DNA of 64,000 bases, taken from the NCBI GenBank assembly GCA_027922465.2, contig BQMF02000001.1:186001-250000 (forward strand), in the 5' to 3' direction. The DNA is from Turritopsis dohrnii (lineage: Eukaryota; Cnidaria; Hydrozoa; Anthoathecata; Oceaniidae). The notes under the pieces are model-generated. The model was not told the DNA's origin. It saw nothing but the letters and a program-made list of their open reading frames with translations, and searched no databases. Positions 1 through 12,100 of the stretch are shown here, one piece after another; position 1 is the stretch's first letter; every line of letters begins with the position of its first letter. A program made the position numbers and the translations under genes.

Positions 1-133
1 ACATGATGCGACGTAATCTTTGAGAAAATGACTACAGCGACATTTCGTTGTGTCATCAGGATATCAGTTTTTGATAAACTGAAAATCAAACAGATTATTA
101 TAATAGCTACAAAAATAATAGATTTCAAAGTGC

Positions 134-578
134 TTATAAATCTTTCTTATCTAATTTTCTAATGAGGACCTCCTGTGAACCAAATAATTGGATAAAACCT
201 TGACATTTATAGAGAGCAGGTAATTCCTGCATGTTCGCAGGAAAATGATGACTTTTTTGATAAATTAGGTGGCAATCAATCGCAAAAATATCTTCTGGTT
301 GTTCTGTTCGGGTCTTCCGACCAACTGTCTTAAAGAAGAAAATCTTCGACTCGGAAAGTCGGTAAAATATTGATAACATAAAACGTCGCAATAATCTAAA
401 AATGCCGACTGAATCTCTGCCTCTCTTATCATGTTTTGTATATAGATTTAGACTAGTTTTCTGTAAATTTTCAATATAATGGTCATTACTTACAACAACA
501 AAGCATCCAAACGAAGAGCGATAGAGAAAGAAGGCCAGTATAGTGTGGCCCGCGTTAAAGTTTCAATATTTTTTGAAG
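134..578 (-). CDS. Possible 3' exons of an unrecognised gene
   Basis: Two exon-like segments read on the minus strand. The first, 578-494, follows a CAG acceptor and ends at a strong gtaagt donor. The second, 395-134, follows a TTTTAG acceptor and runs 87 codons to a TAA. Joining them keeps one frame (phase 2 junction) and gives a mixed, protein-like composition, for example SESKIFFFKTVGRKTR and the C-terminal LIRKLDKKDL. I do not recognise the family and found no upstream exon, so the 5' end is missing. The ORF could be a chance reading. Confidence 0.3.
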
Positions 579-618
579 CTGACCGACGGACCGCTTGATT
601 AATTAAGACTGTTTTTGA

Positions 619-889
619 CTCGAACAGAAGATATTTACGATTGCCGCCTTAGCATTGAACAGTCAGGGAAAACAGCTAAACGCGGGGGATCCGGTAATTG
701 CGGGGTCTATACCACATTTGCTACATCCTTTTCAACCTCATGATGTGGTGGACGAACCTGGTAAATATGATAACTCTGATTTGAACTGTTAATCAAACCA
801 CTTTTATTTTCATTTTTCAGCAGCATACTACACAGGATTCCATAAATGCAGAGTCTTACGACAATGCAGCATGCATTTCAACTTCATAA
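619..889 (+). other. Possible alternative terminal exons of a receptor tail
   Basis: Two short ORFs each end in a stop codon. One ends near 788 with GKYDNSDLNC. The other starts after a clear polypyrimidine-CAG acceptor at 820 and ends at 889 with AESYDNAACISTS. Both carry a Tyr-Asp-Asn motif, and the DNA on either side of 800 is weakly repeated. They look like alternative last exons of a membrane receptor, but no upstream exon is visible in the window. Confidence 0.2.
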
Positions 890-3800
890 TGTGGACAAAT
901 CTGGTTATGATGTCCCTGATTGAACTGTTAATCAAATCGCAGTTTACTCCTGTAAACTATTGATCCGTTCTATTAACCTGCAATTTTAAAAAATGAAACC
1001 TGTTTCAGACTGTACTCTGAGACGCGTGCGATAGCACGCGCACGCGCAGGCACACACGCAAGTTAGTTTACGTGTGCAATTAATCGCACGCGCAAAGTCG
1101 TATTATTAACTCTTTTTCTGTTGTTTTTTTCTCCCAGAATTGAGATCATGCAACTTACAGCTTAAGATCCTTAGTTTCTTCAGAAAATGTTTTAGCGAAC
1201 AACGAAGTCTTACCTCTCATCTGCTCTTTCAAGAATAACAATATATATCTGTTCAGAGCCAACCTGAATCTCATAGCTAATACATCGACTCCTGACCTTG
1301 CAAAGTACCACTTAGAGTAGAACCTCACTGCCAGTTGCCTTCGTTGTTGGTCCACTGGTCTTACCGAGAGCGAAATACCCGTGCAATACTATACAAGTAC
1401 GGAGATGTACGCCGCGTAATGCACTGAGATTCGAGTCTGCAATAGATTGCACTTACAGGCAGAACAGATTTCACTTTCGATTATTCCTGTTGACTATTTT
1501 GATTGGTATCTCTCTTCCAATTGTAAAAATATATCTCTCCTCCGTTGTTGCAACGAAATTTTAAATAGAAATTCAAATCAAATTCTTCGGAACAGCGGTG
1601 GAGAGATTTACGGAATAGTTATTTCTTCGCATATTTTCATTTTAACGAAGGTTTGTAAGATGTTTTTTGTTTTAGGGTACACCTCTCCTTATTTCCACAT
1701 TGCTCTTCTTCGTTGCTCATATTAATCTATCTCTGACATTCCTATTTTCTATGTTCTCCTAAAATGAAATATACACCCGGTATTCCACGCGAGTAAATAC
1801 GTCATCAACATAAACGTTGCTACATGTCCCGACGCGATACTTTCTTTTACTTCACTGTCTAGACAAATGTTAATATAGCGTCAAGTGAAAAAAAAAACAC
1901 ACCTGATGTATTTAATGGAAATAAATAGAGAATGTCTGTTACGCTGAACGAAATATTAAATAACTATGGCCTTATGTATGATGACGTAAAACAATGTAAA
2001 CAAACACGTCTACTATCGAATAAGTCAGAATTTATAGCTAGTTCACACAGCTGTCATTTCTGAAAACTTGTAAATTGAATATAATGACAGGCATATTTTC
2101 AAGCACTCAATCCTATCAATTTGAAACTCAAATGATTTATAAAACATTTTCAATCACAATTTTTTTAAATCAACAGTTTTAAGTGGTGACGAAAAAACTC
2201 AAGAAGAAAAAGATAATTACGTAACTAATGAATGAAACATAAACATGCACACCTGTGTTTAGTTGACCTGTTTTATAATTCAAAAAGCTATTGTTCACCA
2301 TAATAATTAACTATGTAACTTATAATTAACTTCTTAATGGACAGTTTTTACAAAAAGTGTGCATGAGTATAAATTTTTATCATTGGAATTGCTTATTGTC
2401 TGGGCCCACCAAAGAAATAAAATCGTTGTTTGAACATTTTAAGATGAAAGGTTTTTTTAATGGCAAAAGGTACTAAGAATGAAGAAGTGGGACAATTTGC
2501 CAATTCAGATTTATCACAGTTTGAAAATCCTTCTTGCAGGAGTTCTGCAGAATAGGAGGAAAGTAATTATACCCTATATCTGTTGATATTGTGAAAATAA
2601 GAAACAGTGTTAGAGTGACTTTAAAGCTGTTTGAAATCGTGGAAAATGCTAGAATCGCAGAGCTTCCCGTCATTGATCCATCATCTTTGTTTGTTTTTTT
2701 CATGCAAACGCTTTGTCACTTCATCCAGATTACACAAATTTATTACGCCAATGCATATGAATGTATAGGAGTATGAAACAAACAATGTCTGTATATCAAA
2801 AAGGCAAGAAGCCCTGGGAACGAGGTTGACTATGAAATTATGAAAGTAGCACACATAGTTCATCTATTGCCAATTCTACAATAAGTAAGGTGTGTCCATA
2901 GCCTTGAACGGGGGATATTACTTGCAGCACAGATGTGTTCAGAATTCTGATTAGTATTCTGTTATGGCACTAAGTCAAACGAGTCTATGAGTTTGGATTC
3001 TTAGATTTTAACCCTTTCTATTTATTGAGCTTACAATAATTACCTAGTCTTATACTACCTTTGAAATTCCATCGCTGAACTTTATCACACATCAATGATT
3101 CAATTGCATAATAATTGACATGAATATTTTATGCAATAATGAAGAGACAAAATGTATTGGGTGGGAAAAAAAACCCGAAACATTTTAATGGCTTCTTTCA
3201 ATTTTATATATTTTTTGGCCCTTCTATTTTACAAATGTGAAAAATAAGTGTTTTAGTAATATACTTTGTCAATGTTACCAGCTATTTCACAGGGGTACTG
3301 ATCTTCCAGTGTTTTTTTCATCATCAACTTCCGAAGAACTTCCTTAATTGAAAAACCTTTCCAATCCATTTTCATTCATTATTTCTTGAGAATGTTTTTT
3401 TGACACTGTTTCATATCACCCCGTTGTACGGTATATATTTATTTTGGAGGGCAGACTCATTTTCCAAGCAGGAAAAACGTTTTGTATTCGGATATATATA
3501 TACCATGAATTTTTAACAGATTTAGTGTCTATTCCAGAGAGAAGATCAGATAAAAATACAAAACAACCTTTTTAACAACAGAAGAGAAGGTAATGAGAAA
3601 AGTTTTCTTGCCTGCTTTAACAGATCATGTGAAAACCAAATTATATTTTGGCGTTTATATATAAAAAAACTTTATAAGTTGATTAGTAAGTCTATTTGCA
3701 GTTGTTTTATAATTTTTCCTTGTTTTTGAGATATCTATATTTGAGAATCATGAATAATAGAGGGGTATGAAAGTGTAGTAGCACCTAATAGGTGAAATTT

Positions 3801-4619
3801 TAATTAAATTTTAATTAAATCAAGAACTCCGATTGAAATAAAATTATGAACTGTGCACTTAGAATAGCTATTAGTTTACACATCAACAGTTTCCTCTCTT
3901 ATTATAAGCATCGTAATTGTACATCGTATAATTTGATATTAATTAAAATCAACAAAAGCAAAGGAAGTTACCTTTCCTAACTTTTTGAATTCTATCATAT
4001 AATAATATACCAATGTCCTTTTTTGTCACAGGATCCATTTTAATTTTAATGAATTTTAAAACCCGTAGCCTAACCCCAAAGTGGTACAAATTTTTCCCAC
4101 TAAATAATGAGGCAACAGACCCTATTCTTTTTCAAAAAACAATCAGTTTACGTTTCAATTAAAAACAGGCCATATTTCAACTTTTTGCAAGTTAAAAGCA
4201 CTTCATATCTCGCACTATCAATCAAACTAAAACATAATATTCTACTCTCAGTTTTAGTGAGTATCATGGGTGTAGCTGTTTTTCTATGAGCCAAATTTTT
4301 GTTTATGATTTGCTTTCGGAAATAGGAATAATGATTGTAAATGGCATATTTTATTGGTCAAGTCTTACTTTATCTATGTAAACGCATTTGGAGGCTACTC
4401 AAATATTCTTAATGCAGTCTTTATTACCAGTCTTTAATTTGCCTTTAATTTTATGAAGTGCTTTAAAACCTGCAAAATTAAAAAAAAAAACAGTCAGGCA
4501 CTTAGGCACAACCTTATATCAATGTTTTTCAGTAGATCTGGTTGAATGAATGCCTAGACAAACATTTGTCATACACATAATTTGATATTTGTATTAATAT
4601 AATTTTAGAGTAGCAAAGT
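890..4619. other. Gene-poor AT-rich stretch
   Basis: I see no supported gene here. The ORFs are short, without splice context or family motifs. Around 1018-1100 there is a CG-rich patch with repeated gcacgcgc/cgcacgcg words. It resembles the subterminal sequence of the hAT element at 38942, so it may be a relic end of a related element. A half copy of the palindromic AACCTCGT repeat lies near 2794-2829. Confidence 0.5.
2794..2829 (+). mobile_element. Half copy of palindromic Mutator-like MITE
   Basis: This stretch holds the words aaaggcaagaag, ccctggga and cgaggttg in the order found at the right end of the complete element at 54134-54235. Only one arm is visible, so it is a truncated or diverged copy. 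Confidence 0.5.
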
Positions 4620-6608
4620 ATGAATCAACATAAAAATCAAATTCAGTATATTCTGGCTGGGAGTGTACCATCCAGTAATCTGAAGTTTCTTCTGCATCGA
4701 TTACGAGGCTTATGTGAACATGCTACTATTAATGACAACATGTTCGAGGATCACGAAGCTGTTTATATAATGAAGGTAATGAATTTTAAAACATGGCGTC
4801 AGAAACCAACAGAGAGAACACTGAATGTATAAACAAAAAGGCAAGTGTGAGACATAAAGCACTGAAAAATGCTGTTATTGTTGTTGTTAATTTCATAATA
4901 GTCATAAATAGTTATTTATAATATAATAGACAACAACAATTTAAAATTCCATATTTATTTATTCCATATTTATTTATTTATTTAGCAAATTGTTGTTGTC
5001 TATTATATTATAATGAAACATGGCAAATTTATTTCAATCAAATAGTTATTTGTTCTATGAAATTTGAATAGAGAGTGACTGTTTTACTTACTTGACTGAA
5101 AAGTTGTTACTGTCAGTATAGTGCCAATTGCTCTCAATTTTTTAGTGTGAGGAATAATTGCATTGGGCAATTATCTGAAAAACCAATAGGGATTTTTGAT
5201 GTTTTTGGGGTCTGCAATATCGGGAGCAGGGTGACAAAAATTTAATAGTTAAACTGTATGAGGACAGGTGTGACATTATAGAAATCTTTGATCAATGATA
5301 TCTCGATAACTGTACATATTAGGGAAATTATCTCATGGATTTTTTTTATCACCAGTTTATCAAGCTCTATAAGGTAGAAAGACTTTCTGCTTCCGATTCT
5401 GTGATTTCATTTTTCGTCATCTTCAGGCACACAGCCCACATTAGGGATTTTGATAATTCATTTGCAGCATTAAAACCTGCTAAAAATTTTGACCTGGGAT
5501 TCTAGTGTAACAACAAACAGCTGATTTTCAATATCAAGCAAGTTTCTTTGCTTTCTTCATTGGTAAATTTGTTATTGTCTCTATATTATTTGTTTTAGGC
5601 ATCCAATTCAAGTTCAAATTCTGTTTCACTTAGAGTTCGGAGATCATTTCTTAATCCTGATGCACCACACCAATTAAGATACTTAGGTATTTATATACAT
5701 TAATTTAAATGCATCTTTTATTAGAAATTAAGCATTCATGTCTCTAACTCTAGCAATTTACCTTAACAGTTCATTATCTTTGATATTATTAGAATATAAG
5801 TTCTTTACATAAGAATAAGTGTTTCTTATCTAATTTTGGTCTTGCAGAATGTCATAGAGAACAATCATTATTTTTATCAAAAAGGTTAAATTCACAAACT
5901 TTCTTAGTTTCTTAGAATAGTTTGAACACACTGGATGAGTTTCTGCAGTTGTTTTCAACAACAAGCAGACAGTTTTGAGCTAAATATCACAGCAAACTGT
6001 TTTTATATACGTGTGTGAATATGATAGGTATGCTTATAGTGATGCTCAGTGTGACTGAATTTACGCAAGGCAACACTCAGTTTGCATCTACAGATAATGA
6101 GGCAATGATAATTGAAGCCGGAATCGGAACCATTCATCAAGGGCAGGATAAAGCTTAACAAAATGTTTAAGAGATTTCCCAAATGTGAGTCTAAATATAC
6201 CTAGTAAAAAAGCAAGTTTATCTATTTGACAAGTTCTGGTTTGTTTTTGTAGGAACTGCGGAAGGGAGTGACAAGAATCGTTCGGCATCTATGAGAACAA
6301 ACATCGAGGTTGAGTGCAGTGACAATATAAAAACCTACTTAGAAACCATCGGTTTTCAATTTGACCATGAGACCATTCTACGCGGTTATCTGTTTCGTAA
6401 AGGTGCTTTAAGAATTTCTGTTGCTCGCTTACATAAGATACCTGAGAGGGGTGTCTACGCCAACAAACTGCCAATGACAGATTCTTATTTGGTCGAGTTG
6501 ACGTTGAATACACCAGTGCAGCAAGATTCGTTGTGCGACGAGATGAGATCGTTCGCTGAACACTTGAAACCAATCGTGTTACTTGAAAAAATTGATGTAA
6601 AAAGATGA
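4620..6608 (+). CDS. MED18: Mediator complex subunit 18
   Basis: MED18 is a Mediator head-module subunit that bridges regulators and RNA polymerase II in the nucleus. The three-exon model is 4620-4775 (phase 0), 5599-5686 (phase 1) and 6253-6608, with GT-AG introns of 823 and 566 bp, giving 199 aa (human MED18 is 208). Exon 1 has the N-terminal signature FLLHRLRGLCE followed by a DHE motif. Exon 2 ends HQLRYLG, exon 3 opens with the GSDKNR motif, continues with GYLFRKGALRISV, and closes with FAEHLKPIVLLEKIDVKR. These match the family's beta-barrel strands and its conserved end. The first ATG fits the family start. Intron 1 holds an AT-rich hairpin. The gene appears intact. Confidence 0.92.
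4916..5013. repeat. Perfect 27-bp inverted repeat in MED18 intron 1
   Basis: Arms 4916-4942 and 4987-5013 are exact reverse complements (core aatagacaacaacaattt) around a 44-nt spacer of TATTTATT repeats. This is a MITE-like or foldback structure and would form a strong hairpin in the nascent MED18 transcript. Confidence 0.85.
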
Positions 6609-6817
6609 TGATAATAATGTGTGATGTTATGCTATGCAAGAGGAGAAGCAATTGCTTTCGTATTGCTTAATTTCGCCCATTCGAATGTAATATGGATCAC
6701 GAACAAGAATGGTTGTGGTAACGAGAATAGACAGGCATAACCACTGTTTGTGGACTTCTTCCTGCAATGGTTTCGTCTATGACATTGCAGAAGCAACTTC
6801 TACTGAACATTTTGAAA

Positions 6818-6823
6818 AATAAA
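6818..6823 (+). terminator. Polyadenylation signal of MED18
   Basis: A canonical AATAAA lies about 210 nt after the MED18 stop codon, the only one close downstream. Confidence 0.6.
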
Positions 6824-7960
6824 ATATGTATTGCTTACTCAACTATCAAGAACGGGAAACGGTTTATGCGGGGGCATTTTGCAGTTTTTGTGGCAATTGC
6901 CTAAAGTAGGATAAAGTTTCAATTAAGTAGGATAAATTTCTGTGAAGTTTCAATTAAATTAAAATTCAATTTGCAAAATTTCTTGTGTGCCGACGTCAAC
7001 ATTACTTAACTTCGAAACGAGGCTTTCGTAATATTTGAATGGGTGCACCATGGATTCTGTTGAAACGAAATTTTTATATTAAATCTATTTCCCAAATTGG
7101 ATTTCAGGTATGTAGAGGTGTTGAGTTCCTCCCACCAGTGCTGATTCATCGTGTGATCACGGGTGGTTGAAATTTGATTGATGGTTTTGATGAATTAATT
7201 TTAATTTTCCCGCCGATTTTTTTTTTTTTTTTTTTTTCCCGCCAAGCAGAAACGTCAATCAAATTTTAATCTGGTTGTTCTTGAAATTTTGTGAAATCTA
7301 CCTCAAGGCTATGTTATTACCAGTACAAATCTGATATCAATTCGAGGTTGTTAAATTTTATGGAAAACCCAAAAAACAATACACAGATCCAACCTCTGAC
7401 CCAGGGTTTTCACTGGGGAAGAAGTTCCCATATCAAAAAGGCGTCAAACCTATCGTGGAGAAATGATGCAAGGAAATAATACACCGTACAAGCTCACTTT
7501 GTTTTGATTCATTCTAAAACGAGATGAAAAAAACTTGAATAATATACAAATCGAAGTCTATTCCCAAAACATGAATGAAAACACGACGTAAAAAATCACT
7601 AACGAAAGATCGTCGAGTCTTACGTACATACGGTATCTATAAACCATAAACAAATTAAGATATCGCCTCTTTTTCAATCATTATCAAAGATGCCTGCATC
7701 ATTGTAAGGAAAACAAAATAATTAACGGATATTTCGTTTAAGAAAATGTGTCGTATTTCTTACGATCAGAAATGCGGCAAGGAAATTTATGAAGAGAAGG
7801 TTCATGTGACGATTTTTGTAGTTCATTAAAACTTTTCGCGGGAAAGTCTTATAAAAATGTGTTTGGGAGAACGAGACATGACGTAATTTTATGCTCACTG
7901 ACCCAAGCAAATTTAACAAGGTTCTCGCCGTGTAGTTTTGATGAACTCCGTATGTCATAT

Positions 7961-8171
7961 GAATAGACCTTTTCATTAATTACGTCACAACAAGCAACGC
8001 CTCGATTTCACACAGAATATTAATGACGTTTGCGTTGCTTAAAAAGAGAAACGACACTTCAGGGAAAGGTTTTCACGAAATTCTTCTATTAAGGTTAAGC
8101 ACGTAATAATCCATAAACTTAGAAACGAGGCCATGCTTGTAATGACGTAATTTATGAAAAGGTCTATTGTA
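7961..8171. repeat. Imperfect inverted repeat (MITE-like)
   Basis: Arms at about 7961-8009 and 8121-8171 share aatagaccttttcat, attacgtca and the later word caagca in inverted order around a 110-bp middle. A short non-autonomous foldback element is the simplest reading. No target duplication was identified. Confidence 0.6.
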
Positions 8172-8413
8172 TGGAAAGGTCTGTTGCCAAGCGGTAAAGT
8201 AGAAATCATGTCATTCGTGCGGGAGGGGAACATGAATTTTAAAAAAGTGTCTTCCATGTCATCGTGGTTTGGAGATTTTTCGAATTCCTGATGCGCTACT
8301 CTGTATATGCAGAAAAGCATGGACAGAGAACACAGAAACATGGCAAAACATGATAGAAGGTTATATACAAAAATTCAATAAAAAATTACAATTTGTTTAT
8401 ATAAAATAAAAAG

Positions 8414-8542
8414 ATGAACAGCAAGCAAGACGATCTCCCCCTCACGGCTGATGAATTACAGGTTAAGAGAATACGCGTGAAGAGCGAGGTAGAAAAAAAA
8501 GTGGAGGAGAGTCTTGGTAATCTGAAGTTGGATTTCTACTAA
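8414..8542 (+). CDS. Small ORF of 42 codons, unknown
   Basis: The ORF begins MNSKQDDLPLTADELQVKR and ends LGNLKLDFY. It is rich in Lys, Glu and Val and predicted helical, unlike the AT-driven chance ORFs nearby. There is no recognisable family and no clear promoter or intron. It may be a real micropeptide, a retrocopied fragment, or chance. Confidence 0.2.
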   Translation: MNSKQDDLPLTADELQVKRIRVKSEVEKKVEESLGNLKLDFY

Positions 8543-9103
8543 GAGTGCAGAAAGTTGAACTTTTCTAATTTCCAAAAATTTCTTTCAATTGACCTGTTGT
8601 TATGGTTTTTGATTGGCCTAAACAACAAGACACGTGATCGCAAAAGTACCAATCAAACCTACTGTTGGCGCATGCGTAACAAAAACGATAGATATTCGAT
8701 CTACCTATGAAGTAAAGTGCGCCATATTTGTAGAACAGTTCAACATGATGGAACAGTTTTGATAGTGACGTTTTGATCAACAAACTTGTGACCATCCTAC
8801 GCCAAGGTTTAAAAACCTCTTTCCCAAACCTCTTTCCCAAGCATCCAACTAAAAATATTAATTATCAAACCGCGTAAATAAATATTCAAGTGCAAAGTCT
8901 AAATAAAAATAAATAAATTCATCAAATTTATCAAAACAGAATATGATTCTAAAATTCCAACTTTTTTTTTAACTCCCCACCCCTTATCTATATTTTCTCA
9001 ATAATTCCCCCAATTCTTATACCGTCATCTGTCGTGCTGTAGTAACGAGCAATCGTTTCTGTGGTACGCTCACTCACGTGACCTGTCGTCCGACGTGATT
9101 TTT

Positions 9104-12100
9104 TTATACGGTCACAGGGCCGACGCTCGTTGATGGCTCGTTTTCCTCACGAACTGTCGTTGCTGCAGTACGCTCGCTTGTCGTCGGATGATCCGACACT
9201 GACGGAAGTTCTTTTTGACGTTTATTTAGAATGACTGATTTTCCGATGGAATTATATATAGCATGTCTAGCGAGGTCGTTATAACTCCTCGACCGTCCGG
9301 AATGACGGTTCCCATCCGTCAAATGACTTTCTGGCCTGTCGGAATGATATCCGCGCCCGTCAATGTTATTATCACGCTGAGATGCGTTAGAAGTAGAAGG
9401 CTGTTCCGTAGGCGGGATTACATTCACCGTTATGCTACCTACTTCTGTTTCGTCGTCGGAACCTTCTATAGCTTTCAGTGATGAAGATTTCAGTCTATTT
9501 CTAGTCTTACGAGCTGATTCGCCGTTGCCTTCTTCATTCGAATCAGAATCGGAATCAGAATTTACTCGACTAGTCCGTGTTTGGTATATGTTGGAGACTG
9601 AACTTCTTGAGCTGCGGGAACGTAGCCTAGAACGATTCCGGTTGCTTTTGGTTGGCCAATTTTCGACTTCGGAACCTTCGGATGTAACGGCTTCGTAAGT
9701 GGGTGGATTTCCGTCGACGCCGATCAAATTGCTTTTCAGTGCCGGAGAGGGCTTCCGATTATTCACCGAAAACCATTCATCTTCACTTTCGGAAACGTAA
9801 TCATAATTGGGTAACGGAGGCAAATCTAGACTTGTGGAAGGTTCACCTGGGTATTGCGGGGGCTCAACTAATTCGATGTTCGTTTGACGGGCGTTTATAG
9901 GTGAATCAGTGGGTGTATGAGGATATTGCTCGGGCGCAGCCATTACTGAAACGTGTCATAACAAAATTAATTCAAGTTTCCTCTCAATTCAGTGGGGCGT
10001 TAAATGTTTAGGTCCTACTCCGTGGAAACCTTATAAACACCTGATCTATCAGAAGTGACCAGGTATAGTACAGTTTACCAAATTACAAGTAGTTGAATTT
10101 GAAATGAAGAGACTATCCTGGGTAAAAATTAAAAAAAGAAAACAAGCGTTCAAAAGTGGATATAATGTGCTTTAGACTTTAAGAGGAAACAAGAAGAGCT
10201 AGTGTGTCTAGTGGGTCCAACGAAAATAGTTTACAAACGAATAGTTTACAAACACAACTCAAACCTTTTCTGTAGAATGGAGGGTTACAAACACAACACA
10301 AACCTTTTCTGTAGGATGGAGGGTTACAAACACAACACAAACCTTTTCTGTAGGATGGAGGAGCACTCTGTTGTATGACATCAGTATAATCATTCTCATT
10401 CTCTCCACCTTCCAGTTGACATGTATCGCTACGATCCCGAGACCATCGTTTGTATAATACAGAACACAACAGCAAACCAATAAAAATGCCGAAGCTGATA
10501 GCACCAAGAATCGCCGCAACAGATTGTAGACCAGCGAGCTCATCTATAATCATGAAGAGGTCTGGTCATAGAAAATAAAACGTGAACCACTAATCACATA
10601 AAAGCGTGACTCATATAAATCTATTCAAATAAATCCCGCCTTGGTTTACTGAAACTTTGAAAATCTGCTCCCTCGAGTGCCGTTAAAAAGATTGCGATTA
10701 CCAGGATTTAACTTCGAGATCTTAGATTTATTTCGCAGTCAATTTTATAACTCTGATTCCCTGTAATCCACATAATAGTCCCAACCATGAAAATTTCAGA
10801 ACCGAATGAAAACATTCTTCTTCCTGTCAAATTTTAAGAATTCGGGAATAAGTTAGAAGTCCCTTTCTTAAAACTTGAAGGTGTAACACAAAGTTGTTTT
10901 CCAACAACACCACTAGAAAAATTTGTTGAAAAGTCACTGCAAATGAGTGCATTTCTATTGATTTATAAATAAAAGGCTCTTCATCGCAGTGATTTCTTGA
11001 CAACTGACATCATAGTCATCACATGAATTTTAATCGGAAAAACTAATTCTCTACCTTCCTTTTTCGATCTGGAAACACGTAAAGAAAAACTATAGTTAAC
11101 CGGAACACCACCGGAGTATCTGTCATACAAGTCAGAACTAAACTGCAGAGTCACAACATTAGTTGAAGTTTTGATAGGACTGGGAACGACATCTCCACAA
11201 AATGATCCTAAGGAAATTGAAAATGCTTTTAGAAGGAAACAAGAAGTTACAAAAGCATTCATTAGGAACTTTGTAACAGCACCATAAATGCCGCAAGAAT
11301 GAATGAATGAATTCAACAATGGGTCACTTTTCAATAACGGGTCACAAATCTAGCAAATTCAAATCCGTTCCACAAACTTTCCAATTACATTTAACCTTGA
11401 TTAACTGGGGAAACCGAAAACATTGGTCTCACCAAATACCTTACTTTCTGTTTTACTCTCTGAAAGTACAAGCTTTTCAAAGCACCATGAGCTTCGTAAC
11501 ATTTCAGACATATATGAATACATAAGACATTTTACGCACTATTCACTTTCCTCGTCCAAATTCAAAAATAACCAGAATGTGTGACGGGGAAAGGTAAAAC
11601 AAACCTAATATTTTGGAAGATCTTGCAGATGCCCCGTCATACACTTTCAGAAAATCTTGACATTCATATCTATATTTCTGTTCCAAGTGAAATTTACTGA
11701 AATTAACAATAGAATAACAATGTGATGAAAACACCATCAGATACAGGAAGATGAAAAGGGGATGGGTGGGGTGGTGCGGGGTTATATCATCTGTTTTCGT
11801 GCCTTTTTAACAAAATAAGCACACACCGTAACAGCATTATGTTAAAGGATGCTCGTTTATTTAGGGATTATGCTACTTTTATGTATGCCTCAAATTTAAT
11901 ATATGTTTATATTACTTAGTATTCCACTTAATAGTTACAAAATATTTGGACAAGGAATACACTTGGGAATGACCACTAACAAATCACATGTCAATCTTTT
12001 TTTTTTTATATTTCATCTTTACGATGGGCACTCATACGTACAAAGTGCTTATTCATGAACCCTCAAAGATACACATTACCGTTATCTACTTCCCTTACCT

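Larger units (their letters stand above)
6830..9103. other. Intergenic stretch between MED18 and the CUB receptor gene
   Basis: The stretch contains a poly-T run near 7219-7238, a diverged arm of the palindromic AACCTCGT repeat near 7395-7450, an inverted repeat at 7961-8171 and a 42-codon ORF at 8414. No other gene is supported. Confidence 0.5.

Noticed and set aside
9263..9900. Plus-strand ORFs over the CUB receptor tail exon
   Set aside because: They are antisense shadows of the tail exon, which has splice-site and phase support.
11307..11525. Identical plus-strand ORFs recurring in each 2.31-kb unit
   Set aside because: They recur only because the whole unit is duplicated; they lie in introns between CUB exons and lack motifs.
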